Assembly: GCA_965652395.1 (NCBI GenBank)
Contig: CBFGUW010000004.1
Location: 62,001 to 126,000 of the forward strand
Origin: Saccharospirillum sp965652395
Lineage (GTDB): Bacteria > Pseudomonadota > Gammaproteobacteria > Pseudomonadales > Natronospirillaceae
DNA length: 64,000 bases
Direction: 5' to 3'
Numbering within the stretch: the stretch's first letter is position 1; every line of letters begins with the position of its first letter. The position numbers and the translations under genes were made by a program. Positions 26,645-35,625 of this stretch are shown one piece after another. The notes beneath the pieces are model-generated. The model was not told where the DNA came from and did not search any database. It saw only the letters and a list, made by a program, of their open reading frames with translations.

Positions 26645-27085
26645 TTACTCCTGACTGGCGGACTGTTTGGCCTGAATGAAGTGGCTGTGGTGCAAATGAA
26701 GCAGGTCGTTGATGCGCCGGATCAGATGTTCCTCGTGCTTGTCGATCACACCATCAGCCAGAGCGGTACGCCAGAGATCCACCACCAGCTCGAACTTTTC
26801 CTCAACACTAAAATTGGCATTGATGATTGTGGTGAACTGAAACATGTCATGGCTTTCCCGGTGGCGTTTTTTGGCGACATCCACCAGTTCCCGGATCTCC
26901 TCATCCCCCTCGCCATCGCCCGCCCGGTGGCGCAGGCGTTGGATAATCAGCGCCTCTTCGCGGTCATCCAGATCATGGTCGGCCATCATGATTTCGACCA
27001 TGAGCGCGGTGGCGGCTTCACTGCTGCTGAGTTCCGGTTTTGTGTCTTCCGGGGTTTCAAACCACGCCTTTATTTTCGCTAACAT
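26645..27085 (-). CDS. TerB-family (tellurite resistance-like) protein
   Basis: A 146-residue all-helical protein with the TerB pattern: MVEIMMADHDLDDREEALI and a second acidic, helix-flanked repeat LWRTALADGVIDKHEEHLI, thought to bind metal ions. No other ter genes are nearby. It resembles the stand-alone TerB/DjlA-type domains common in gammaproteobacteria rather than a tellurite resistance operon. Divergent from the DUF2721 gene, with 45 bp between starts. Confidence 0.85.
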   Translation of the reverse strand: MLAKIKAWFETPEDTKPELSSSEAATALMVEIMMADHDLDDREEALIIQRLRHRAGDGEGDEEIRELVDVAKKRHRESHDMFQFTTIINANFSVEEKFELVVDLWRTALADGVIDKHEEHLIRRINDLLHLHHSHFIQAKQSASQE

Positions 27086-27130
27086 GAGATACTCCTGAAC
27101 CGGCCTTTAACTTTGGAGTGTAGCAAGCCT

Positions 27131-27541
27131 ATGAACATCACCACACCCGCTTTACTGTTTCCCGCCATATCCTTGCTGCTGCTGGCCTACACCAACCGGT
27201 TTCTGGTAATCGCTCAATTGATTCGCTCGCTCTACAAACAAAACAGTGAGGATCCGGACCGGGATTTAAAAGAGCAGATACTGCACCTCAGAATCCGGAT
27301 CGTGGCAATTCGCCGCATGCAGGTGCTGGGGGTGGTGTCGTTTATCCTTTGCGTACTGGCCATGTTGTTTTTGTTCTTGGAATGGCAGCAGGCTGGAACG
27401 GCTATGTTTGCCATTTCATTGGTGGCTTTGCTCGCGTCCCTCTGTTTCAGTCTGTATGAAGTCCAGATCAGTGGGCAGGCACTGAATCTGCAATTGAAAG
27501 GATTGGAATTGCCGAGCAAACCACCGCTGGACGGTTTGTGA
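27131..27541 (+). CDS. DUF2721 membrane protein
   Basis: 136 residues with three predicted membrane segments (near residues 6-25, 64-84 and 90-108) and a charged cytoplasmic stretch between the first two. This is the DUF2721 pattern, function unknown. ATG 27131 is chosen because it opens directly into the first hydrophobic segment; an in-frame start 18 bp upstream overlaps the likely ribosome-binding site. Confidence 0.8.
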   Translation: MNITTPALLFPAISLLLLAYTNRFLVIAQLIRSLYKQNSEDPDRDLKEQILHLRIRIVAIRRMQVLGVVSFILCVLAMLFLFLEWQQAGTAMFAISLVALLASLCFSLYEVQISGQALNLQLKGLELPSKPPLDGL

Positions 27542-27544
27542 ATG

Positions 27545-27569
27545 CCGAACCTACCGATCGTAGGCTCGG
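27545..27569. terminator. Bidirectional hairpin between DUF2721 gene and dapE
   Basis: CCGAACCTAC (27545-27554) and GTAGGCTCGG (27560-27569) form a stem with one mismatch and a CGATC loop, 3 bp after the DUF2721 stop and before the convergent dapE stop. No T-run. Confidence 0.5.
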
Positions 27570-27601
27570 ACTTAAGGCTATTTCATGATTGGTACCGATC
27601 T

Positions 27602-28735
27602 TCAGTCGACCAATAGGCTTTCCATAATGGCGTAATACATCTCGGTAAGGCGGTCGAGGTCTTCAATCTTCACGCATTCATTCACTTTATGGATGGTCGC
27701 GTTCACCGGTCCCAGTTCCACCACCTGGGCTCCGGTGGGGGCGATAAACCGGCCGTCCGAGGTACCGCCAGCGGTGGACAGCTCCGTGGCATAACCCTGT
27801 ACCTGCTCAACGGCCTGAGTCGCCGCCTGCACCAGAGCACCACGCTCCGTGAGGAATGGTTGACCTTTGACTTCAAAACGAAGCTCGTAATCGAAGCCGT
27901 GCTGATCCAACAACACCCGGGTTCGACGCTGCAATTCTTCGGCCGTCACCTCGGTACTGAAACGAAAACTGAAGCCAAGATGGGCTTCCCCGGGGATCAC
28001 ATTGGTGGCGCCGGTGCCGGACTGGAAGTTGGAAATCTGGAAGCTGGTAGCTGGAAAGAAGTCATTGCCTTCATCCCAGACCTCAGTGCTCAGGGCGGCG
28101 ATGGCCGGCGCGACCAGGTGAACGGGATTCTTCGCCAGGTGCGGGTAGGCGACGTGTCCCTGAATGCCTTTGATCGTCAAATACCCGAGCATGGAACCAC
28201 GACGACCATTCTTGATCACATCCCCCACCTGATGGGTGCTGGAAGGCTCCCCCACCACGGCCCAATCGATCTTGTCGCCGCGCTCTGTCAGGGTATCGAC
28301 CACTCGCACCGTGCCGTTGTAGGCATCGCCTTCTTCATCGGATGTAATCAAAAAGGCCAGTCGACCACTGTGATTCGGATGCTGCGTCACGAACCGCTCA
28401 GCCGCCACGGTCATGGCGGCCAGGCTGCCTTTCATATCCGCCGCGCCGCGCCCATATAACATGCCCTCATGCTCAGTGGGCTCAAAGGGCGGGAACTGCC
28501 AGTGCTTTTCATCACCGGTGGGCACGACATCGGTATGGCCTGCAAACACCAGAAGCGGACCTCCTGAACCATGAACGGACCAAAGATTGTCGACATCCTC
28601 GAAGCGCATGGACTCATTATTGAACCCCACGGCGCCCAGACGTTCGGCCATCAAGGCCTGGCAACCTTCATCATCGGGGGTAACGGAGCGGCGGGCGATC
28701 AAATCTTTGGCCAACGCCAGGGTTTCTGAGGACAT
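27602..28735 (-). CDS. dapE: Succinyl-diaminopimelate desuccinylase
   Basis: Zinc hydrolase of the M20 family in the lysine/meso-diaminopimelate pathway, releasing LL-diaminopimelate from its N-succinyl form. The 377-residue protein has VFAGHTDVVPTGD, LYGRGAADMKGSLAA and ITSDEEGDAYNGT, which hold the metal ligands and catalytic Glu; STAGGTSDGRFIA is also typical. No dapD or dapC is adjacent. Confidence 0.96.
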   Translation of the reverse strand: MSSETLALAKDLIARRSVTPDDEGCQALMAERLGAVGFNNESMRFEDVDNLWSVHGSGGPLLVFAGHTDVVPTGDEKHWQFPPFEPTEHEGMLYGRGAADMKGSLAAMTVAAERFVTQHPNHSGRLAFLITSDEEGDAYNGTVRVVDTLTERGDKIDWAVVGEPSSTHQVGDVIKNGRRGSMLGYLTIKGIQGHVAYPHLAKNPVHLVAPAIAALSTEVWDEGNDFFPATSFQISNFQSGTGATNVIPGEAHLGFSFRFSTEVTAEELQRRTRVLLDQHGFDYELRFEVKGQPFLTERGALVQAATQAVEQVQGYATELSTAGGTSDGRFIAPTGAQVVELGPVNATIHKVNECVKIEDLDRLTEMYYAIMESLLVD

Positions 28736-28770
28736 AGAGAACCTTTTGTGCGAGCGGAGTTTGGCGCGGT

Positions 28771-29100
28771 ATGATACGTGGAAATACCCTGGGCGTTAAC
28801 CTCGAATCCATGTCCCGACCTCTACCCGCCTGGCGGACCAAACTACTTGGCTGGCTGCGCCACCAGACAGAATCCCCGGTTCGTGCTCTCAAACGCTTCA
28901 CCACCGGAGGGTTTCTGTTCGCTGCCGGTATGATGGTGCTGTTGCTCGCCGCGCGACTGATGCCTGCGGGTCTGGCTCAGGAATGGGTGGTATTGTTTGG
29001 GTTGGCGGTCACTCTTTTGGGTGGTCTTTATGCCTTGAGTGGCTATCTGGCCATCAGTCTGTTTCGAATATTGCGCTATCTTCTGGAGCCTCATGAATGA
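28771..29100 (+). CDS. Small membrane protein of unknown function
   Basis: 109 residues from the first ATG, or 96 if ATG 28810 (MSRPLPAWRTKLL) is used; neither has a clear ribosome-binding site. Two predicted membrane helices (about residues 46-66 and 73-97) follow a basic N-terminal segment. The stop overlaps the next gene by 4 bp, implying a two-gene unit. Family not recognised. Confidence 0.65.
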   Translation: MIRGNTLGVNLESMSRPLPAWRTKLLGWLRHQTESPVRALKRFTTGGFLFAAGMMVLLLAARLMPAGLAQEWVVLFGLAVTLLGGLYALSGYLAISLFRILRYLLEPHE

Positions 29101-29489
29101 CCATAGCGACCGACATTGAAATTTATATTGCAAAACTGGAGGCCGCCGATCTGCAAGGTTGGCTCGAAAGCCAGCTCGATAGCGTTACCCCTCAACGTAA
29201 GCGTAAAGGCATGCCCAAAAATGCCGTCCCGTTCGAGGGGGTGTGGCAGGGCGAACGTTTCACCATCATCGTGATGGAAAAAGTGATGGACGGTTTCACC
29301 AGCCTGTGGCTGAACAGCGCCAACCTGCCCTGGAAAGACGATGCCGACTGTGCCCGGGCTGCCGTGGCCCACTTTCAACGGGAAGCCCGTATCGCCGCAG
29401 GCGGTTGGCAGGAAAAAGACGATCCCGATGCCTGGATTCGCATCGCCGCCGACGGTACTGAAACCCCGATTCAGTGGAAAACAGAATAA
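29097..29489 (+). CDS. Conserved-looking soluble protein of unknown function
   Basis: 130 residues, acidic and soluble, with no signal peptide. The central segment RFTIIVMEKVMDGFTSLWLNS suggests a mixed alpha/beta fold. It is coupled to the preceding membrane protein through an ATGA overlap. A strong bidirectional terminator lies 46 bp after the stop. Not recognised. Confidence 0.7.
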   Translation: MTIATDIEIYIAKLEAADLQGWLESQLDSVTPQRKRKGMPKNAVPFEGVWQGERFTIIVMEKVMDGFTSLWLNSANLPWKDDADCARAAVAHFQREARIAAGGWQEKDDPDAWIRIAADGTETPIQWKTE

Positions 29490-29535
29490 CTCCACAGCCC
29501 CAGTAGCATGACCGGCCCGCTGTCGCCGGACATAA

Positions 29536-29559
29536 AAAAGGCGGGAAGACCCGCCTTTT
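29536..29559. terminator. Bidirectional intrinsic terminator
   Basis: AAAAGGCGGG (29536-29545) / CCCGCCTTTT (29550-29559), loop AAGA, with A and T tracts on both sides. It serves the two-gene unit ending at 29489 and the convergent cold-shock-domain gene. Confidence 0.88.
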
Positions 29560-29581
29560 CATACGTGACACATGAGCAATA

Positions 29582-30043
29582 TCAGCGCTGACGGACCACA
29601 GTCACATCCTCGGCCTGTAACCCCTTGGTACTCTCAACCACACCGAATTTGACACGCTGGCCTTCCTGGAGTGACCGATGCCCCCGTCCCCGAATGGAGC
29701 GGAAATGCACAAAGACATCCTCACCACTTTCACGGGTAATAAAACCAAACCCTTTACTCACGTTAAACCATTTGACGATACCTTCCTCCCGATCATCCTC
29801 TTCAACATCGGTCAGGATGGGTTGGGCAATATACTGCGCCAGAGTGGCCAGCACCAAAATACCCAAACCTACCCATAGAAAGGCACTCCACTCTACCCTT
29901 TCGACTTTTCCATTGACCAAATCGCCCAACAACCAGGTATCGGGGATTGAAGACAATGACAGAGCGGCCGCCAATATCACCGGACCCGGAACAGCGACCA
30001 AAAGGGATACCCCTAAACGAATAAAAAAAGCTTTCAACTTCAT
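29582..30043 (-). CDS. Membrane-anchored cold-shock-domain protein
   Basis: 153 residues. The N-terminal half has two predicted membrane helices (about 8-30 and 52-72). The C-terminal half (about 85-152) is a CspA-like OB fold with both RNA-binding motifs, GFGFITRE (RNP1) and VFVHFR (RNP2), preceded by GIVKWFNVSKG. Ordinary Csp proteins are soluble and about 70 residues. This one probably holds a nucleic-acid-binding domain at the cytoplasmic face of the membrane. A terminator follows. Confidence 0.85.
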   Translation of the reverse strand: MKLKAFFIRLGVSLLVAVPGPVILAAALSLSSIPDTWLLGDLVNGKVERVEWSAFLWVGLGILVLATLAQYIAQPILTDVEEDDREEGIVKWFNVSKGFGFITRESGEDVFVHFRSIRGRGHRSLQEGQRVKFGVVESTKGLQAEDVTVVRQR

Positions 30044-30188
30044 ATCACCTACTCAGATGTTTTGTTGTCGTTATGGTGCGTACACTACGCTACTTACTTG
30101 GTATTAGCTCCGCGACCCGTGCAGAGCCGGCATCCCGCCTGCTGTCGTTGTATGACAGCCCTGGAAACCCTTTAGCGTCCAATTGGAA

Positions 30189-30217
30189 TTGAACAACGGT
30201 TTCCCAATCCCTATAAA
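30189..30217 (+). promoter_or_regulatory. Putative sigma-70 promoter of slyX
   Basis: TTGAAC (30189-30194), exactly 17 bp, then TATAAA (30212-30217), about 50 bp before the slyX start. Both hexamers are one mismatch from consensus. Confidence 0.65.
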
Positions 30218-30269
30218 GCTCGTCATAATGCCAAAATAACCCGTAAAAACCAGCCCTGGAACCTATTTT

Positions 30270-30476
30270 ATGGCCTTGGACAACCGCATTACGGACCTCG
30301 AAATCCGCCTGACCCACCTGGATGACACCGTCGAGGTCCTGAACAGAACCATAATTGACCAACAGGACCGGATTGACCGCCTGGAGCGCTCTCTGAAGCA
30401 ACTGCTGAGCGAACACGAGCGAATCAGGGATGCGGTCGCACCGGAGATAGTCGATACCCGGCCGCCCCACTATTGA
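30270..30476 (+). CDS. slyX: SlyX protein
   Basis: A 68-residue coiled-coil protein with heptad-spaced hydrophobics (LEIRLTHLDDTVEVLNRTII) and the C-terminal RPPHY typical of SlyX. Function is unknown despite wide conservation. It has its own predicted promoter and precedes plsB by 114 bp. Confidence 0.92.
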   Translation: MALDNRITDLEIRLTHLDDTVEVLNRTIIDQQDRIDRLERSLKQLLSEHERIRDAVAPEIVDTRPPHY

Positions 30477-30590
30477 GACCCGCAGTGGGTGAAATGAAGG
30501 CAGGTGCCGCGCCTCCCCTGGCAATCAGCCCGCTCTTTATCTGATAGAATATCCTGGTTTGTATCTATTTCACGCTCGTGGGAAGCCGTT

Positions 30591-33083
30591 ATGCGTTCTT
30601 TATTCGATGGGATCAGTCGTCTCTTTCAGCGAATCCTGTTCTGGTGGGTCAAACTGGACAACAAGCCACCGAAAATCGATTTCGCCCGTCTCCGTTCGGG
30701 TCAGCCGGTCGTTTATGTACTCGAACAACAATCCACCGCCGATGCGCTGGTACTGGACCATCAATGTCGAAAGCTAGGCCTGCCTCATCTCGGTAACCGC
30801 CTGCAACTGCCGGGATTGGAAGGTAAACGACCGCTGATCAGCATCCACCCTCGCCCGTCGGTACTTCGGCGTCGGCGCTCCGGTGTCACTCCCATGATTC
30901 GTTCCCTGCTGAATTATCTGGAAAATCACCCCGAAGAAGATGTACTGCTGGTGCCGGTCGCTCTCTACTGGGGCCGCGGAGCGCATAAAAGCGACAGTCT
31001 CCTGCAAGCGCTGTTCAGTTCAAACTGGAGCCTGGCCGGACGCTTTCAAAAGTTGTTGACGGTTCTTATCAATGGCCGCAACACCTTTTTTGAACTGAAC
31101 GAGCCGGTTTCTCTTCGTCGCCTGGTGAATGACGAACCGGACCTTGCCGTTGCTTCGCGCAAAGTGGCCCGGGTACTGAGGGTGCATTTTCGCCGCGTGC
31201 GTGCGGCTGTTATCGGGCCGGATCTGTCGCATCGACGCGTATTGATCCAGCAACTGCTGAACAGCGCCCCGGTGCGCAAAGCGATAGAACAACACTCGCG
31301 CAGCAAAGGCATCTCCCGCGAAAAAGCCGAAAGACTGGCCGCCAAACACGCGACGGATATAGCCGCAGATGTATCCTACAACGTGATTCGTTTCATGGAC
31401 GTTGTACTCACCTGGTTATGGAACCGGATTTATAACGGGGTCCATATTCATGGCATTGAACGGGTACGCAAACTCGCCGAAGACCACGAAATCGTCTATG
31501 TACCCTGTCATCGCAGCCATATGGACTACCTGCTGCTCAGCTACTCCCTTTATTACCAAGGCTTGAACGTGCCTCACATCGCTGCCGGCGATAACCTGAA
31601 CATGCCTGTGGTGGGCGGCATATTACGGCGCGGCGGCGCTTTCTTCCTGCGTCGGCGGTTTGGCGGCGACAAGCTCTACACGGCGGTGTTCAATGAATAC
31701 ATCCACAGCGTGTTCTCCCGCGGTTACCCGGTGGAATATTTTATTGAAGGTGGCCGTTCACGCACCGGTCGGATGAGAAATCCGGCCACCGGGACTCTCG
31801 CAATGACCGTGCGCAGCCATTTGCGGGACCACTCCCGCCCTATTGTCTTCATTCCGGTGTATATCGGTTACGAAAAAGTGTTCGAATCGCGATCCTATCT
31901 GGGCGAGCTGCAAGGTAAGGAAAAAAAGAAAGAGAACCTCTTCGACCTCGTCAAAACGGTTAGAAGACTGAAAAACTATGGCCGCGTCTACCTGAATTTC
32001 GGTGAGCCCCTGCCCCTGATCAGTCGTCTCAATGATGAACAGCCGGACTGGGGCGCTCAAACCTACGGTCCTGATGACCGACCCGGTTGGATGGTGCCTT
32101 TTGTGGATGGTCTGGCTACGGAAATCGTCACACGAGTCAACGCCGCAGCGGCACTGAACCCGATCAATCTGATCGCCCTCACCCTCTTGGCCACCTCGCG
32201 TCAGGCGATAGACGGGGCTTTGTTGACTCGACAACTGTCACTGTTGATCGGACTGCAACAACATCACCCTTACAGCGACTACATCACTCTGCCCGAGGGC
32301 ACGCCGGAAGACTGGGTCAGTTACGCCATGAGTATGGGCATGCTGCGCCACATCCCGCAGAAACTTGGGGATCTTTACGGCTTGGACAGCCATCATGCCG
32401 TTCTGCTCGCCTACTATCGAAACAATGTTCAACATCTGTATGCCATTCCCTCCCTGGTGGCGGCTCTTTTGGGGCAAGGCCAGGGTATAGACGAGACGAC
32501 TCTGAGAGAGCGAATTCGGCTTATTTATCCCTATGTGAAAAGCGAGCTGTTTTTAGCGCCCTCGGTCGACGATGCCGAAAGCCAATTGACGGATTGGCTG
32601 CTTTATCTGGCTGAACAGGGCTTAGTGGAACAGGCCGAAGGCCGATGGCACGCCGCCTTGAAAGGCACCGCACGCCGACTACAGCTGGAAATGCTGGCCG
32701 CGATCATGCTCCCCACCCTTGAGCGCTATCTATTAACGTTGGCCGTTCTGGCCCGGCTGGGTTCGGGGAATGCTTCGACGACGGAACTCGAAAACCAATC
32801 CCAGCAAATGGCTCAGCGGCTTTCCGTACTGAATGGCTTGAACGCCCCCGAATTTTTTGACAAGGCCTTATTCAAGAATTTTATTCAAACTCTGAAAAGC
32901 CGTGGCGCCATTCAGGTAAACCGGGAGCAATGCATTGAGTTCGATGACCGCATCATTACGGTCATCATGGCGTCGGACAGCGTGGTACCCGCCTCGGTGC
33001 TCTACAACATCATGCAAGTGACCGGCCTGCGGGAGTCGTCCACCAAACCTGCGGTTGCCACACCGGGAAAGGAAGCCGTTTGA
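30591..33083 (+). CDS. plsB: Glycerol-3-phosphate 1-O-acyltransferase PlsB
   Basis: First acylation in phospholipid synthesis, using acyl-ACP or acyl-CoA at the inner membrane. 830 residues (E. coli 807). The four acyltransferase blocks are visible: CHRSHMDYLLLSY (catalytic HX4D), GAFFLRRRFGGD, FIEGGRSRTGR and IPVYIGYEKV. ATG 30591 follows GGAAG; an in-frame upstream start at 30504 lacks support. TAGAAT at 30545-30550 may be a -10. Confidence 0.96.
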   Translation: MRSLFDGISRLFQRILFWWVKLDNKPPKIDFARLRSGQPVVYVLEQQSTADALVLDHQCRKLGLPHLGNRLQLPGLEGKRPLISIHPRPSVLRRRRSGVTPMIRSLLNYLENHPEEDVLLVPVALYWGRGAHKSDSLLQALFSSNWSLAGRFQKLLTVLINGRNTFFELNEPVSLRRLVNDEPDLAVASRKVARVLRVHFRRVRAAVIGPDLSHRRVLIQQLLNSAPVRKAIEQHSRSKGISREKAERLAAKHATDIAADVSYNVIRFMDVVLTWLWNRIYNGVHIHGIERVRKLAEDHEIVYVPCHRSHMDYLLLSYSLYYQGLNVPHIAAGDNLNMPVVGGILRRGGAFFLRRRFGGDKLYTAVFNEYIHSVFSRGYPVEYFIEGGRSRTGRMRNPATGTLAMTVRSHLRDHSRPIVFIPVYIGYEKVFESRSYLGELQGKEKKKENLFDLVKTVRRLKNYGRVYLNFGEPLPLISRLNDEQPDWGAQTYGPDDRPGWMVPFVDGLATEIVTRVNAAAALNPINLIALTLLATSRQAIDGALLTRQLSLLIGLQQHHPYSDYITLPEGTPEDWVSYAMSMGMLRHIPQKLGDLYGLDSHHAVLLAYYRNNVQHLYAIPSLVAALLGQGQGIDETTLRERIRLIYPYVKSELFLAPSVDDAESQLTDWLLYLAEQGLVEQAEGRWHAALKGTARRLQLEMLAAIMLPTLERYLLTLAVLARLGSGNASTTELENQSQQMAQRLSVLNGLNAPEFFDKALFKNFIQTLKSRGAIQVNREQCIEFDDRIITVIMASDSVVPASVLYNIMQVTGLRESSTKPAVATPGKEAV

Positions 33084-33114
33084 TCAACCGATAGAAAGGA
33101 AGCACGCGCGTCAC

Positions 33115-33891
33115 TTACTCTGAAACCTTAGCGCCGGGGTTGATTGATTTCAGGGTGTATACATCAAAACGGTTGCTCTTGCCGACCAATGGATAGGCTG
33201 GTTTCTGATCCGCCAGGGCAGGCGCCAGACGGGGTCGTTTGACAACCACTCGACGATCCGCCAGCGCCAATGCCGGTGCCAGCAATGCATCGGCGTCCTC
33301 GTCGGCACCCACCAAATCGTGAAACAGAGACATATCCTTCTTTACAGCGGCCTTGGACTTTCGTTCTGGAAACATCGGATCCAGATAGACGACATCGACC
33401 CTTGGCAGGGTCTCGATGCTTTCGATCAGGTTGCCTTCCAGCAGAGTTATACCGCTAAAGCGCTCTGGCGCCTCCATCCGTCCCCTGATGAGACCATCCT
33501 GCAACAGTAGTCGCACAATGGGATGGCGTTCCAACAGCCAAACCCGGGCCCCCAAACCTGCGAGCACAAAGGCATCACGTCCCAAGCCTGCTGTTGCATC
33601 CAATATCGTCAAGTGCGGATTCTGGGCCAGACCCACCGCTTTTGCGATCGACTGGGAGCGACCGCCCCCGTATAACTGCCGATGCCGGGCCTGACCGGTT
33701 AAAAACTCCACCGATACCGGTTTTTGTTTGGGGCTTCGGCCATCGGCCAGCGCCAGAGAATGCCCTTCCAGCGTCAGAAACAGGTCCGCTGGCGGGGAGG
33801 CAACCGGTCGTGAGACCTCGGACAACTTACTCCTGATGTCGGGACTCAAAACCTCGACAGAAGCTCCGGCGGGAAGAAAAAAATCAATCAC
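33115..33891 (-). CDS. rsmJ: 16S rRNA (guanine-1516-N2)-methyltransferase
   Basis: A 258-residue Rossmann-fold methyltransferase that modifies G1516 of 16S rRNA. Diagnostic segments: GGRSQSIAKAVGL, ILDATAGLGRDAFVLA (AdoMet-binding motif I) and VVYLDPMFPERKSKAAVKK (catalytic DPMFP). It starts 6 bp from the uppP stop on the same strand. Confidence 0.95.
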   Translation of the reverse strand: MIDFFLPAGASVEVLSPDIRSKLSEVSRPVASPPADLFLTLEGHSLALADGRSPKQKPVSVEFLTGQARHRQLYGGGRSQSIAKAVGLAQNPHLTILDATAGLGRDAFVLAGLGARVWLLERHPIVRLLLQDGLIRGRMEAPERFSGITLLEGNLIESIETLPRVDVVYLDPMFPERKSKAAVKKDMSLFHDLVGADEDADALLAPALALADRRVVVKRPRLAPALADQKPAYPLVGKSNRFDVYTLKSINPGAKVSE

Positions 33892-33897
33892 CTGCGC

Positions 33898-34731
33898 TTA
33901 ACTCAGCCCGAAGTAGACAAAAAGAAGCACCGTCCCCAACAACAACCGATAAATAACGAAGGGCAGAAAGCCCATGCGTTCAATCCACTTGAGGAAAAGG
34001 GCGATACAAAGGTAGGCACTGATGAACGACAACACCGTGCCGCCTATCAGCTCATTCCAATACACCAGGTCAGGGTTCTGGAGCAATTCAACGGTTTTCA
34101 GTAAACCAGCCGCCAGAATCAAGGGAATGGACAACAGAAAACTGAATCGGGCGGCATCGGTTTTGTGGTAACCCAATGCCAGTGCCGCTGTCATGGTAAT
34201 GCCGCTTCGAGAAGTTCCGGGAATCAAAGCAAGAGCCTGGGCAAAACCGATAACCAGAACGTCTTTCCAGGTTAACCGCTGAAGTTCTTTGGTTTGATTG
34301 ACCCCACTGTCCGCCCACCACAGTGCCAGGCCAAAAACAATGGTGGCGATGGCGATCACGAGAATGCTGCGGAGGTTCCGATCGATAAAGTCTTCGAATA
34401 CCATCCCGATCAACCCGGCGGGTATGGTGCCAAGAATCACCCACCAGGCGAGAATACGGTGCTGCGCATCGTGCGGCTGGCGAGCGAGGTGCTTTAACCA
34501 GTTTTCCGCCATCACAAACACCTCTTTTCGGAAATACCACATCACGGCCAATAACGACCCCACATGGACGGCCACGTCAAAGGCCAGCCCCTGGTCTGGC
34601 CAACCCAAAACCTGGGAAGGTAAAATCAAATGTGCGGAGCTTGATATGGGTAAGAACTCGGTCAGGCCCTGAATCAGAGCCAATACAATCACCTGGATTT
34701 CAGTCAGCACCTCGGCTTCCTTATTCATCAA
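33898..34731 (-). CDS. uppP: Undecaprenyl-diphosphatase UppP (BacA)
   Basis: Inner-membrane phosphatase that recycles the C55 carrier lipid for cell-wall synthesis; linked to bacitracin resistance. The 277-residue protein has eight or so membrane spans and the two signatures GLTEFLPISSSAHLIL and LIPGTSRSGITM. A second Met follows at once, so the exact start is uncertain by one codon. Confidence 0.96.
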   Translation of the reverse strand: MMNKEAEVLTEIQVIVLALIQGLTEFLPISSSAHLILPSQVLGWPDQGLAFDVAVHVGSLLAVMWYFRKEVFVMAENWLKHLARQPHDAQHRILAWWVILGTIPAGLIGMVFEDFIDRNLRSILVIAIATIVFGLALWWADSGVNQTKELQRLTWKDVLVIGFAQALALIPGTSRSGITMTAALALGYHKTDAARFSFLLSIPLILAAGLLKTVELLQNPDLVYWNELIGGTVLSFISAYLCIALFLKWIERMGFLPFVIYRLLLGTVLLFVYFGLS

Positions 34732-34786
34732 TGAAGAAATAAGCGGGTAATGTCGGTCCCTGTATGAAAATGAGAACCGACGCTTA

Positions 34787-35485
34787 TTATGAGCCCACTT
34801 TTGGTTTGTTGTCCCACGTTACTTTATCCCGCAGATACACAGGTAATGCCTGTTCAGGGGGAAGTATCAGGCTTTCATCCCGCTGAACCAACTGACTGGC
34901 CAAGCGGGCGGCATAAGCGGCATTCGGTAATATTTGCCGAACGGGGGCTTTTTCCCGAACAGGTTCCCACTCCGCAGCAAAGTCATATTCCGTTAACCAG
35001 CCGTTGCCAGTCAGCAAAATCCCCGTTTCCGGTAGCGGCAATTGACCGGGCGCCAAGAGTTGTTCCGTACCTATCAGTTCCGGAACCCCCGAGGCTTCTT
35101 TTCGGTAACGGGCGAAATAGAGCTCTTGCATTCGAGCGTCCAATGCCGTCCATATTTCCTGGTTATCCGGTGTTTCGCATTCGTAGGCCAGTGTTTGAAG
35201 AGTGCTGACAGGCACTACCCCACACCCGCACCCCAAGGCGATACCTTGAGCCACTCCGGCTGCGATTCGAATACCGGTGAAGGAACCCGGCCCACGACCA
35301 TAAACCACATAATCCAACGAGGTCCGCGCCCATCCACTTTGCGCAAAAAGCGCCTCCAAGCGAGGAAGAACCTGACGAGCATGTTGCCGTGGCAGGGATT
35401 CATGAAAAGTGAAGAGGTCCGACTCGTCGTATAAAGCCAGAGAGCAGACATCGGCCGTAGTATCGATGGCGAGAATACGGGTCAT
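34787..35485 (-). CDS. tsaB: tRNA threonylcarbamoyladenosine biosynthesis protein TsaB
   Basis: Partner and activator of TsaD in t6A formation at tRNA position 37. The 232-residue ASKHA-fold protein has LAIDTTADVCSLALYD at the N-terminus, VYGRGPGSFTGIRIAAGVAQG in the middle, and lacks the metal-binding histidines of TsaD, as expected. The terminator at 35567 separates it from the upstream histone-like gene. Confidence 0.95.
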   Translation of the reverse strand: MTRILAIDTTADVCSLALYDESDLFTFHESLPRQHARQVLPRLEALFAQSGWARTSLDYVVYGRGPGSFTGIRIAAGVAQGIALGCGCGVVPVSTLQTLAYECETPDNQEIWTALDARMQELYFARYRKEASGVPELIGTEQLLAPGQLPLPETGILLTGNGWLTEYDFAAEWEPVREKAPVRQILPNAAYAARLASQLVQRDESLILPPEQALPVYLRDKVTWDNKPKVGS

Positions 35486-35566
35486 TGGGCCATCCCATCC
35501 GAAAAAACGGGCATTCTATCATGATGGAATTCGCCAACCCAGGCGCTGATGCACAGTGCAGACATT

Positions 35567-35593
35567 AAAAAAGCCACCCGAGGGTGGCCTTTT
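35567..35593 (-). terminator. Intrinsic terminator of the histone-like gene
   Basis: On the minus strand, GCCACCC (35582-35588) pairs with GGGTGGC (35573-35579) around a 2-nt centre and is followed by six T residues. A T-run also exists on the plus side, so it can work both ways. Confidence 0.88.
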
Positions 35594-35625
35594 GGCAATC
35601 TATCTCTCAGTTGAGAGCATTAGAC

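Noticed and set aside
26645..27085. Tellurite resistance operon
   Set aside because: Only a single stand-alone TerB-like protein is present; no terC, terD or terZ neighbours.
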